Assembly (NCBI RefSeq): GCF_017809215.1
Contig: NZ_CP065424.1
Coordinates: 956,001-1,020,000, forward strand
Direction of reading: 5' to 3'
Origin: Heyndrickxia oleronia
GTDB taxonomy: Bacteria > Bacillota > Bacilli > Bacillales > Bacillaceae_C
Length of the DNA: 64,000 nucleotides
In this document: positions 18,409 through 26,878 of the stretch, one piece after another
Numbering within the stretch: position 1 is the first letter of the stretch
Layout: each line of letters opens with the position of its first letter
Position numbers and translations under genes: made by a program
Notes under the pieces: generated by a model
Told to the model about the DNA's origin: nothing
Databases searched by the model: none
What the model saw: only the letters and a program-made list of their open reading frames with translations

Positions 18409-18777
18409 TTCGTAAAATTAGAATTTAGACGGGGAATAATAATTTTATCTAAACTCCAATCTCCTTCCCATTCATATATGTTTCTACACTTGTTGTACTT
18501 CAATGAATTCACCTCATTTTTAATGATAAACGGAAAATCTCCTAATGGCTCTAATATAACATATCTATGTTATCGGAAAAATATCATGAGTTCTGAATTA
18601 TTTAATAATAGTAATCGTATCATATAGGCACAAAGTTTCATTATTCCGAAATAAATAATGAAAAAGGATCAATTTGGTATAATTAAAAGGTATTTTTGTA
18701 TAGTTTGTAAATTTTATACTATTCGTATTCTATTAATAGATAATGGGTTAGTGAGCATACAAAACAGGGGGATTTAA
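18409..18777. other. 369-bp divergent intergenic region
   Basis: AT-rich spacer between nagZ (minus) and the KAS III gene (plus). It must contain both promoters. A TATAAT at 18680 and a TATACT at 18715 are candidate -10 boxes for the plus strand, but neither has a convincing -35. AGGGGGA lies 5 nt before the KAS III start. No ORF or repeat was recognised. Confidence 0.5.
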
Positions 18778-19761
18778 ATGAGAAAGATCAAAATCATTGG
18801 CATGGGAAAATATTTGCCTGGAAAAGCGGTTCTGTCATCTGAAATTGATAAAAGATTGGGACTTTCTGATGGTTGGACCGAGAAAAAGTCAGGCGTATAT
18901 AAAAGATATTATGCAAATGGGGAAACAGCCTCTGAAATGGGAGCAAAGGCTGCACAAAAGGCACTTGAAGATGCAGGGCTAACATTGGAGGGAATTGATT
19001 GCATTGTGTCGGCTAGTGGAACGATGGAGCAGCCAATCCCTTGTACAGCATCATTGATACACGAAAAGTTGAAGCCAAAGCGACCAATTCCAGCATTTGA
19101 CATCAATTCTACTTGCTTAAGCTTTGTCACTGCATTGGATACAATGAGTTATTTGGTGGACTCAGGAAAATATCGTCATGTATTACTAGTATCCAGTGAT
19201 ATTGCTTCGATTGGCATCAATCCTATGCAAAAGGAGAGCTACGTTCTGTTTGGCGATGCGGCAGTTGCTTGTGTTATTCGACGATCAAGTGATGGAGAGG
19301 AATCAAAAATTCGAGCTTCCCTTATGTATACGCATAGTGAAGGTGCAAGATTCACGGAGATTAGGGGTGGTGGTACTCATCTTCATCCGAATGATCATTC
19401 TGTTAAAGAGGATTTTCTATTTGATATGGATGGGAAAGCTATTTTTCGCTTGAGCTCGAAGGTGATTAATGGTTTCATGGATGAATTACTTGATCAAGCA
19501 TCCCTTTCAACCGAAGAGATTGATTGGTTAGTACCACATCAAGCAAGTGGTATGGCGATGAGAATATTGGCTGGAAAAATAGGCTTTGAATCTAGGAAAA
19601 TGGTAAATGTAATTAAGAATTATGGAAATACGATTGCGGCTTCTATTCCCTTAGCATTGCATGATGCTATCCAAAATAATCAGATTCGTAGGGGACAAAA
19701 AGTATTATTATTAGGAACATCTGCAGGATTGTCACTCGGGGGATTGATCATTGAGTATTAA
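18778..19761 (+). CDS. 3-oxoacyl-ACP synthase III-like ketosynthase (FabH/OleA superfamily)
   Basis: First gene of a six-gene overlapping cluster. The 327-residue product has the complete thiolase-fold triad: Cys113 in FDINSTCLSF, His254 in LVPHQASGMA and Asn284 in KNYGNTIAAS, so it should condense an acyl thioester with an acyl-ACP or acyl-CoA nucleophile. The context (ATP-grasp, two SDRs, adenylate former) argues against a housekeeping FabH and for a dedicated pathway. AGGGGGA precedes the ATG. The next gene starts inside its last codons. The substrate cannot be told from sequence. Confidence 0.85.
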   Translation: MRKIKIIGMGKYLPGKAVLSSEIDKRLGLSDGWTEKKSGVYKRYYANGETASEMGAKAAQKALEDAGLTLEGIDCIVSASGTMEQPIPCTASLIHEKLKPKRPIPAFDINSTCLSFVTALDTMSYLVDSGKYRHVLLVSSDIASIGINPMQKESYVLFGDAAVACVIRRSSDGEESKIRASLMYTHSEGARFTEIRGGGTHLHPNDHSVKEDFLFDMDGKAIFRLSSKVINGFMDELLDQASLSTEEIDWLVPHQASGMAMRILAGKIGFESRKMVNVIKNYGNTIAASIPLALHDAIQNNQIRRGQKVLLLGTSAGLSLGGLIIEY

Positions 19762-20905
19762 AAAAGTGCTTATTACCGGTGGGCGTGCTTATAGTACGAT
19801 TGAATTAGCAAGGTTATTTGAACGCGATGGAATAGAGGTCCATATAGCTGAAAGCCTAAAGCATTGCATGATTAAAAAAAGTAAAGCTGTTTCGGGATAT
19901 CACTTAGTAGCTAGCCCAAAAACTCATTTGGCTCTTTATATCGAACAGTTAATCACGATTATCGAAAAAGAAGGGATTGAGCTGCTTATTCCTACTTGTG
20001 AAGAGATCTTTTTTATTGCCAAGGAAAAGGAGCGCTTTCCATTATCATGTAAGGTGTTGACCGACTCGTTTGATACTTTATTAGCGTTACATAATAAATA
20101 TACGTTTATACAGAAGGCAAGGGAATTCGGTTTAAACATTCCACAAACCTTTTTAATAGAGTCGCAGGAACAATGGAATGATCAATTGAATAAGCTTGGA
20201 AATGAAAGCTATATTGCAAAGCCGGTTTATTCTAGATTCTCTTCAAAGCTATTGTTTTTTCCTGATAATAAGGGTACCTCTGTTTCTGTAGGCACGGACT
20301 ATCCTTGGGTTATTCAGAAGCTGATTGAAGGGAAGCAGTATTGTACCTATTCATTTGTTCAACAAGGAAATATCTTGGCACATTGCACATATCCATCCAT
20401 TTATAAGGTGGGGATGGGAGCAACTACTGTATTCCAATATGAACAGGTCAAGTCAATTGAAACATGGGTGTCTGCTTTTGTAAAAAAACTAAATTTTTCA
20501 GGTCAAATTGCTTTTGATTTTATTCAAACGAAGGATGGAGAAGTGTATCCAATCGAGTGTAATCCTCGTTTAACAAGCGGTATCCATTTGTTTCGTGGCA
20601 CTGATATTGTTGAATGTTTTTTAGGAAGGAGACAGGAATTAGTTTTTCCAGTAAAAAATAGGACGATGATCATTTACCCAACCTGGGTACTATCGGTGAT
20701 AAGCTTTATGAAAATAGCAGGGGTACGAGAGTATTTTCGAATGTTAGTCACTTCAAAAGATGTATTGTTTGATATAAGGGATATTGGCCCCTTTTTTTAT
20801 CAATTTCGCTTCCTGCTAGAATTAAACAAGATTCGTAGAAAAAGAGGAATCAGTCTAGTTGATGCAACAACATTTGATATATCGTGGGATGGTGATAATG
20901 GATGA
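19751..20905 (+). CDS. ATP-grasp family ligase
   Basis: The 384-residue protein starts at a TTG overlapping the KAS III end by 11 nt, with GGGGGA 7 nt upstream. Residues 1-100 resemble a pre-ATP-grasp Rossmann-like domain (KKVLITGGRAYSTIELAR). The ATP-grasp part includes SYIAKPVYSR, WVIQKLIEGKQYCTYS and FDFIQTKDGEVYPIECNPR, the last holding metal-binding Glu/Asn. Such enzymes activate a carboxylate as acyl-phosphate and join it to an amine or other nucleophile. It is related in style to CarB-like ligases; substrates are unknown. Confidence 0.82.
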   Translation: MSIKKVLITGGRAYSTIELARLFERDGIEVHIAESLKHCMIKKSKAVSGYHLVASPKTHLALYIEQLITIIEKEGIELLIPTCEEIFFIAKEKERFPLSCKVLTDSFDTLLALHNKYTFIQKAREFGLNIPQTFLIESQEQWNDQLNKLGNESYIAKPVYSRFSSKLLFFPDNKGTSVSVGTDYPWVIQKLIEGKQYCTYSFVQQGNILAHCTYPSIYKVGMGATTVFQYEQVKSIETWVSAFVKKLNFSGQIAFDFIQTKDGEVYPIECNPRLTSGIHLFRGTDIVECFLGRRQELVFPVKNRTMIIYPTWVLSVISFMKIAGVREYFRMLVTSKDVLFDIRDIGPFFYQFRFLLELNKIRRKRGISLVDATTFDISWDGDNG

Positions 20906-21894
20906 ATATATTAGTGACAGGTGGAACAGGATTTCTCGGTGAAAGGCTTGCCATACGTTTGGGAAAGCTGGGGCATCATGTAACAGCGATGGGGAGAAAT
21001 CAAGTGAAAGGAAAGGAATTAGCGGGAAAAGGGATTCGCTTCATTTATAATGATTTATCGATTAAGGAATCTACTATCGAGCATTGTCAAGGAATGGATT
21101 ATATTTTTCACTGTGCAGCCCTTTCCTCACCATGGGGAAAATATGAGGATTTTTATGCATCGAATGTGATTGGAACGAAGAATATTATCGAAGGTGCAAT
21201 GAGTGCTCGTGTGAAAAGGATGATTCATGTTTCCACCCCAAGCATTTATTTTAAAAATAAAGAGCGTTTAGACGTAAAGGAAGAGGATGCACTTCCTAAA
21301 AAATTTATTAATCATTATGCAGAAACAAAATTTTTAGCAGAGAAAGAGGTGGATGAGGCATTTAAAGAAGGTTTGCCTGTCATAACGATTCGACCTAGAG
21401 CTATATTTGGCCCTGGTGATACGTCTATTATTCCACGATTGATCAAAGTGAACAGAGAAGGATTTGTCCCTGTCTTTAATGAAAATGTTACGATTGATTT
21501 AACCTATGTGGAAAATGTCGTGGATGCATTGTTGCTATGCATGGATTCACCAGAAAAGACATTGGGGCAGAAATACAATATATCAAATGGCGAGAAGGTG
21601 AACTTACATCAAGTTCTTCATGTGCTATTTGATGAAATTGGTGAACGCTTGCGAGTGAAGAAGATCAATGTAACAACTGCAAATATTGCAGCAAAGCTTT
21701 TAAAATGGCACTCGCATTTATTTAAAAATGGACAAGAACCAAAAATTACAAATTATTCCATAACTGTTTTATCTAAAAGTCAAACAATTAATATAGAAAA
21801 AGCAAAAAGAGAGCTTGGCTATGTACCAAAGGTAAGTATTCAAGAAGGAATAGAATATTTTAGTCAGTGGTGGAAGGAAGAAGAACATGATTGA
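20902..21894 (+). CDS. NAD(P)-dependent extended SDR, OleD/3-beta-HSD-like
   Basis: The 330-residue product begins MNILVTGGTGFLGERLA (Rossmann GxxGxxG), has HCAALSSPWGKYEDFYASN, the active-site HYAETKFLAE (YxxxK) and IRPRAIFGPGD. The arrangement SPWGKYEDFYxxNVxGT plus STPS and RPRxIFGPGD resembles, from memory, OleD (2-alkyl-3-ketoacyl reductase in head-to-head lipid condensation), which would fit the ketosynthase two genes upstream. It overlaps the ATP-grasp gene by 4 nt (ATGA). A sugar-type epimerase role is the alternative. Confidence 0.8.
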   Translation: MNILVTGGTGFLGERLAIRLGKLGHHVTAMGRNQVKGKELAGKGIRFIYNDLSIKESTIEHCQGMDYIFHCAALSSPWGKYEDFYASNVIGTKNIIEGAMSARVKRMIHVSTPSIYFKNKERLDVKEEDALPKKFINHYAETKFLAEKEVDEAFKEGLPVITIRPRAIFGPGDTSIIPRLIKVNREGFVPVFNENVTIDLTYVENVVDALLLCMDSPEKTLGQKYNISNGEKVNLHQVLHVLFDEIGERLRVKKINVTTANIAAKLLKWHSHLFKNGQEPKITNYSITVLSKSQTINIEKAKRELGYVPKVSIQEGIEYFSQWWKEEEHD

Positions 21895-22741
21895 GCAATT
21901 TGATGTGTTAATAGGGGGTGCTTGCAAGCAGGTTGAGAAATGGACAAATCGGGAGAAGCCCTTCAAAATCATTCAGTTTCCTGCCCACTTTTTTTATATA
22001 AAGCATTCCAAAAAAGGTCATATTCTTATTGATACGGGATATAGTGATTATTTTTTTAAGGAGACAAAGACGTTTCCATATTCACTTTATCGAAAGATAA
22101 CCCCGTTATCATTTTCTAAACATGAGAGTGCAAAACATCAATTAGAACGCCTTGGGGTGAAGGCATCTGATGTTCGGTATATTTTCATTACGCATTTTCA
22201 CGGAGATCATATTGCTGGATTAAAGGATTTTCCTAATGCTATATTCATTTGCTCGAAAAAAGCGTATGAATCGGTCAAAAATTTAGTCGGATTGAAAGCG
22301 GTTCGGAATGGTTTTATTCCAGGTTTCTTACCTAAAGATTTCTTAGATAGAGTGAAATTTTTAGAGGAAGGCCCCACCTATCAAGAGAAGGTAAAGAACT
22401 CCTGGAGATTAGCGAAACCTGGAGAGTTTGTTTTTGATGTGTTCGGAGATGGTTCGCTTCTATCAGTAGATCTCTCAGGACATGCGAACGGACAAATGGG
22501 AGTCTATCTGTCATATAGGAATCGAAATATTTGGTTGATTGCGGATGCTGCATGGGATTCCGATGGTTATAGAAAGAATTCGATGCCTACAAGGTTGGGG
22601 AGATTAGTTCTCAATAACTACAAAGAGTTTAAACGATCTCTTCTTCATATACATGATTTTGCAGAGAAAAACCAGGATGTGTGGATCGTACCATCACATT
22701 GTCGAGAGGTAGAGGATCAATGGAAAAAAATGTTCTCATAA
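21887..22741 (+). CDS. Metallo-beta-lactamase-fold hydrolase
   Basis: The 284-residue product has the metal ligands ITHFHGDHIAG (His103, His105, Asp107, His108), a DLSGHANGQMG His, the bridging Asp in LIADAAWD and a final His in PSHCRE. The two-metal site suggests ester, lactone or thioester hydrolysis; the fold also includes AiiA-like lactonases. Overlaps the previous gene by 8 nt. Within the cluster it could release or proof-read a thioester product; that is inference. Confidence 0.83.
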   Translation: MIEQFDVLIGGACKQVEKWTNREKPFKIIQFPAHFFYIKHSKKGHILIDTGYSDYFFKETKTFPYSLYRKITPLSFSKHESAKHQLERLGVKASDVRYIFITHFHGDHIAGLKDFPNAIFICSKKAYESVKNLVGLKAVRNGFIPGFLPKDFLDRVKFLEEGPTYQEKVKNSWRLAKPGEFVFDVFGDGSLLSVDLSGHANGQMGVYLSYRNRNIWLIADAAWDSDGYRKNSMPTRLGRLVLNNYKEFKRSLLHIHDFAEKNQDVWIVPSHCREVEDQWKKMFS

Positions 22742-23544
22742 CAGGAAGCAGTAGCGGGTTTGGGATGTATAGTGCACTTGAACTAGCGAAATGTGGATAT
22801 ACCATTTATGCATCGATGCGAAATGTTGAAAAACAAACACAGCTGATGGAAGAAGCGGAACGTTATCAAGCACAGGAACGAATCCATATTTTGCAAATGG
22901 ATATCACTGACGAAAAATCGGTGCAACAAGCTTTGGCATTTTTCAAAAAACAAAATATTCATCTACATATTTTAATAAATAATGCAGGGTATTGTGAAGG
23001 TGGATTAATAGAGGATTTACATGTGGAGGATTATATTCGTCAATTTGACACGAATGTCTTTGGAGCCATTCGTGTCACCCAAACATTCTTGCCTTTATTG
23101 AAAAAAAGTATAGGAGCTAAAATCATCAATATTAGCAGTGTTAGCGGAATGATTGGAATGCCAGGAATGTCTGCTTACTGTTCTTCTAAATTTGCTTTAG
23201 AGGGATTTAGTGAGAGCCTCCGTTTAGAATTACGACAGGATCAGATAGATGTCTCGATTGTGCAACCTGCATCATTTAAAACGAAAATATGGGAAAAGGG
23301 GCTGGAGAATTTTCAAATAGATAGGGAATCATCCTTGATTGGGAGTATCTACAAATATGCTAATCAATCCTATCAAAATGGAGACGATCCATTAAAGGTA
23401 GCAAAGTTAATTGTACAAATCTGTAACAGCCGCCATCCTAAACTTCGGTACCCGATTGGAAAAGGTGCAAAAACATTAGATGTGTCGAAAAAAGTATTTC
23501 CTTGGAAATGGATCGAAAAAGTAGTTCATAACCGTTTAAAATAA
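22720..23544 (+). CDS. Classical short-chain dehydrogenase/reductase
   Basis: The 274-residue product has the cofactor motif LITGSSSGFGMYSA, the structural NNAGYCEGG, and the catalytic Ser-Tyr-Lys set NISSVSGMIGMPGMSAYCSSK. A likely retinol/3-ketosphinganine-type SDR reducing a keto group. The ATG at 22720 lies inside the 3' end of the MBL gene with AGAGG just upstream. The two SDRs suggest two distinct redox steps in the pathway. Confidence 0.87.
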   Translation: MEKNVLITGSSSGFGMYSALELAKCGYTIYASMRNVEKQTQLMEEAERYQAQERIHILQMDITDEKSVQQALAFFKKQNIHLHILINNAGYCEGGLIEDLHVEDYIRQFDTNVFGAIRVTQTFLPLLKKSIGAKIINISSVSGMIGMPGMSAYCSSKFALEGFSESLRLELRQDQIDVSIVQPASFKTKIWEKGLENFQIDRESSLIGSIYKYANQSYQNGDDPLKVAKLIVQICNSRHPKLRYPIGKGAKTLDVSKKVFPWKWIEKVVHNRLK

Positions 23545-23570
23545 ATGTTTGAGCAAAGGAGATGCTTTGG

Positions 23571-24884
23571 TTGAGAATTTTATCAATATTGTTGGCATAT
23601 GTAAAAACAAAGTATTTCTTGAAGTATAGGACGAGAGATCAGCTTGAGAAGTATCAGATGAAAAGGTTAGCGAAGCACTTACGTTATGTTTGTAAATATT
23701 CTACCTTTTATCAAGAGAGATTAAAAAATATTCCTCTAACAATGACAATGGATGTATTAACTACATTTCCCACCATTGACAAAGAGATAATGATGGACCA
23801 TTTTGATGATCTAAATACAATGGGGATTGGTAAAGAAGAAGCATTCCATGTTGCTTTGGAGGCAGAAGAGTCTCGAGATTTTGAACCGATGATTAATGAT
23901 GTAACAATTGGTCTTTCTTCTGGGACATCTGGAAATAGAGGATTGTTTATCGTTTCTGAGAAGGAAAGAAATGCATGGGCAGGAACGATATTAGCTAAAT
24001 TACTTCCTCAATCCATTCGATCTCGGGAAGTCATTGCCTTTTTCTTAAGAGCAAACAGTAATCTTTATCAATCAGTAAGTGAGGGGAGAATTCAATTTCA
24101 CTTTTTTGATTTATTAGAGGAAATTAAGACCCATATTCAAAGGTTAAAGCAGCTTAATCCTACCATTCTAGTCGCTCCCCCTTCAATGATGCGTATGATA
24201 GCTGAGTATGTTGATCAAGGAGAGCTAGTTTTACAACCGAAAAAAATAATTACAGTTGCTGAAGTCTTAGATCCAATTGACAAGAACTATATTGAAAAGG
24301 TGTTTAATCAAATCATACATCAGGTCTATCAATGTACGGAGGGTTTTCTTGCTGCAACCTGTAAATATGGAACCCTGCACTTAAATGAAGACATTGTTGT
24401 AATTGAGAAAGAATGGATCGATGAGAAAAAGAAAAGATTTTCTCCGATCATTACTGATTTTGAACGCAAAGCACAGCCTATTATTCGATATCGATTAAAT
24501 GACATTTTAACCATTAAAGAAGATCCATGTTTATGTGGCTCTCCACATCAAGCCATTGAACAAATTGAAGGAAGATGCGATGATATTTTTTATTTCAATA
24601 CAAATGATGGTGGGTCTTTACCGATTTTCCCTGACTTTGTCAGGAGATGGATTATTACATCAGCACCTGAAGTAAGGGAATATAGAGTTATCCAATATCA
24701 AGATAGTCAATTAGAAATTCAAATGGAACCTCTTACTGAGCATATGAAAGAGCAGGTGGAAAATAGGATTCAGTCCTTCTTAAAAGAAAAAAATAGCGTA
24801 ATCCCAACTTTAAGATTTAGTAAGTATCAACCAAATGAAAAGGGTAGAAAATTAAAAAGAGTAGAAAGACATGGGGCATTCTGA
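23571..24884 (+). CDS. PaaK/F390-synthetase-like adenylate-forming enzyme
   Basis: The 437-residue product belongs to the ANL superfamily in its PaaK-like branch: P-loop LSSGTSGNRGLFIVS, VYQCTEGFLAATC, and IIRYRLNDIL near the hinge. It probably adenylates a carboxylic acid and may transfer it to a thiol. The C-terminal domain is short but includes the KGRKLKRV tail with a candidate catalytic Lys. I use the TTG at 23571, 9 nt after AAAGGAG, rather than the ATG abutting that site. It is last in the cluster and its stop lies inside the terminator. Confidence 0.82.
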   Translation: MRILSILLAYVKTKYFLKYRTRDQLEKYQMKRLAKHLRYVCKYSTFYQERLKNIPLTMTMDVLTTFPTIDKEIMMDHFDDLNTMGIGKEEAFHVALEAEESRDFEPMINDVTIGLSSGTSGNRGLFIVSEKERNAWAGTILAKLLPQSIRSREVIAFFLRANSNLYQSVSEGRIQFHFFDLLEEIKTHIQRLKQLNPTILVAPPSMMRMIAEYVDQGELVLQPKKIITVAEVLDPIDKNYIEKVFNQIIHQVYQCTEGFLAATCKYGTLHLNEDIVVIEKEWIDEKKKRFSPIITDFERKAQPIIRYRLNDILTIKEDPCLCGSPHQAIEQIEGRCDDIFYFNTNDGGSLPIFPDFVRRWIITSAPEVREYRVIQYQDSQLEIQMEPLTEHMKEQVENRIQSFLKEKNSVIPTLRFSKYQPNEKGRKLKRVERHGAF

Positions 24885-24917
24885 AACGCAATGTATCAGA
24901 AGGCTCCATTTTTTTAT
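24871..24917 (+). terminator. Terminator of the KAS III cluster
   Basis: ATGGGGCATTCTGA (which includes the last stop codon) pairs with TCAGAAGGCTCCAT, one mismatch and one G-U, followed by seven T. This marks the end of a 6.1-kb transcription unit. Confidence 0.8.
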
Positions 24918-25016
24918 TTATAAATAATTTAACCACATTAAAAACTAAAAATTTCTTTTAAATTCCCGATATAATAAGTGATTGGTTCTAATTACCTAGA
25001 AAAAGGAGGGGTTATT

Positions 25017-26207
25017 TTGGGGACAGCCTTACTTCTAAAAGTAAGTAATACAAAAAGTATTACCATCCATAAGGAGGAAAATCAATATAATTCCCGTTTT
25101 TGGTATGAAATTCAAGAGAAGGATGAAATCATAGAACAAGGAAAAATCGTTGATAGATTCTCAAACATCATTAAGCAGCTGAAAAATAAAATTCCAACTT
25201 TTCATAAATTGGAAATTATAGATGGCGATCAAAAACTAGTAAAGGAAATTATGGATGCTCAGCTTGGAGACCATACACATTATAATTCACAAGAACGTCT
25301 TTTAGATTTATGTAATAGGCTTTTAAAAGGAGAAGAAATATCAATAGAGAAGGAAGCAATTACATATGGTGTACATGAAGCAACGATTAAAAAATCCATC
25401 TATTTAATCAGAAATTTTTTGGAAGAATTTGATATTCATTTAAAAAATGGAATGTATAAAATAAGAAAATCTGAACTATTATCCTATTCTGAAACGATTC
25501 TTCTACTATTAAACATTTACCAAAGTAACAGTTTTAGTTATAAAGAGATCAAGTCATTAGAAAAAAAATTAGTCCAACAATTATCAGATGAGGCTCGGCT
25601 ACAATTAAGTAAATTATTTCAAGATTTTGATATTTGTTGCAAAGAAACGAATGTAAAAGATCTTTTACCGAATGTTGAAGTAATTTTGCGGGCAATTGAT
25701 GAAAGAAAAGGATTATCTTTTATATATAAGAGCGATAATGCTTCGTTGAAGGTTCGTCTTCTAAAACCTCATTCGATCCATTTTCATGAGGGCAGCTATT
25801 ATCTTATTGGGGAAATGCTAGAAGGTGTTAATAAAGGAAAAAGAAATTTCAAACTAGAGCATATACAAAATCTTCGAATTAGTAGAAAGAGCATCATGAT
25901 AGATGAAATAGAAAACCCTCAATCAACAGAAATATTCATTCCATCTTCTAAACACAAAGAAATGGTCACCTTAAAAATTCAATCTGTTCTAATAGAGAGC
26001 TTACTAAGAGAATTTCCAAATTCGAAACAAATAAAAATGGAAAATGCTTGGGCAACGTATGAAATAGAAGTAAAAGACACAGACAACATCCTAGTGTGGA
26101 TATTATCCCAAAAAGAAGTAGTGGAGATCATTGGTCCTGAAGATTTTAGAAATCAAATGAAGATTCTCTTACAGAATATGCTCAATGTATACAATGAAGG
26201 TGCATGA
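25017..26207 (+). CDS. WYL/WCX-type transcriptional regulator
   Basis: The 396-residue product shows an N-terminal domain of unknown type (1-90), a helical DNA-binding-like part near residues 95-170 (ITYGVHEATIKKSIYLIRNFL), a WYL-like ligand domain around residues 215-300 (RAIDERKGLSFIYKS, LKPHSIHFHEGSYYLIGEM, NFKLEHIQNLRIS) and a WCX-like C terminus (VTLKIQ ... WILSQKEVVEIIGPEDF). The name-giving W-Y-L triplet reads SYYLI. Start is TTG at 25017 with AAGGAGGGG upstream. It stands alone after the biosynthetic cluster and could regulate it. Confidence 0.72.
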   Translation: MGTALLLKVSNTKSITIHKEENQYNSRFWYEIQEKDEIIEQGKIVDRFSNIIKQLKNKIPTFHKLEIIDGDQKLVKEIMDAQLGDHTHYNSQERLLDLCNRLLKGEEISIEKEAITYGVHEATIKKSIYLIRNFLEEFDIHLKNGMYKIRKSELLSYSETILLLLNIYQSNSFSYKEIKSLEKKLVQQLSDEARLQLSKLFQDFDICCKETNVKDLLPNVEVILRAIDERKGLSFIYKSDNASLKVRLLKPHSIHFHEGSYYLIGEMLEGVNKGKRNFKLEHIQNLRISRKSIMIDEIENPQSTEIFIPSSKHKEMVTLKIQSVLIESLLREFPNSKQIKMENAWATYEIEVKDTDNILVWILSQKEVVEIIGPEDFRNQMKILLQNMLNVYNEGA

Positions 26208-26878
26208 TATTTACGGCTTTTTTGGACGTATAACTTTATATAAAATTCCCTTTTCACAAACAAGGTTGCTATTTTAGCTAAGTTTTACCTAAGAAAAATA
26301 GGTCGAAGAAGGACAAGTCTCTTCATTTCACTGAAAATAGCGTTACAGGAGTTGAGCGCTCTTTATAGCTAGCAGTAAGGCTTTACAAAGGCAACAACTA
26401 TACGAAAACAAAATGGACATGTGGGTTTGAAAGCCCCCTGTCCGATAAAAATGTACTCCATCTATCTGCTTGGTTAAAATTGTAATGAGCCCCCCTTATA
26501 ACATTTCCTCTCAATCAAGGGTAAAATCACGCATCGGCTAATCTCATTTAAAGATGAATCTACTCCATAGCATTCAAAAAGATTCCAAATTATATATATA
26601 AATAATCATAATTAACCTAATTGTTCTATACATATAAAGGTAATGCCGGATAGTTTGCTTAATGTTTAACCTTATTTTGTTGTAAGAAAAGCTCTTTAGG
26701 TAATTTTACCTATTTAAAAAACGGAGGTGTAATAGGTATTTTACACTATTTTCCTTATTTTAACATAGGGTGAAAGGATGAGTTATTGTCTACTTTTGTC
26801 GAATATATAGAACTGTAGGTTATTTATGATTATTATGTATAAAGCATGTGTAATAAAAAATGAAAAGGGGAAAAAAGT
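26208..26878. other. 671-bp intergenic region
   Basis: Holds repeat copy B (26250-26409), a GGACA...TGTCC hairpin just after it (26413-26441), and a GTGTAA-N8-TTACAC palindrome at 26727-26746 that may be an operator of the zinc-ribbon gene. An AAAAGGGG ribosome binding site precedes 26879. I found no gene in it. Confidence 0.5.
26250..26409 (+). repeat. Dispersed intergenic repeat, copy B (160 bp)
   Basis: Starts CTTTTCACAAACAAGGTTGC and ends CAACAACTATACGAAAAC. Shares both ends and an internal CTTCATTTCACTG with copies A and C but has about 50 extra bases between that segment and the right end. Its ends pair with each other, left GGTTGCT against right AGGCAAC. Confidence 0.75.

Noticed and set aside
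21887-22741. Calling the MBL protein an AHL lactonase
   Set aside because: The metal motif is shared by many MBL hydrolases and the position inside a biosynthetic cluster points elsewhere.
18778-24884. Calling the cluster an OleABCD olefin pathway
   Set aside because: Only the KAS III and one SDR resemble Ole proteins; no OleB hydrolase is present and the adenylate former is PaaK-like.
26413-26441. Fourth site of the GGGACA repeat
   Set aside because: Only the outer GGACA/TGTCC arms match; the core GGAACCGACCCC is missing.
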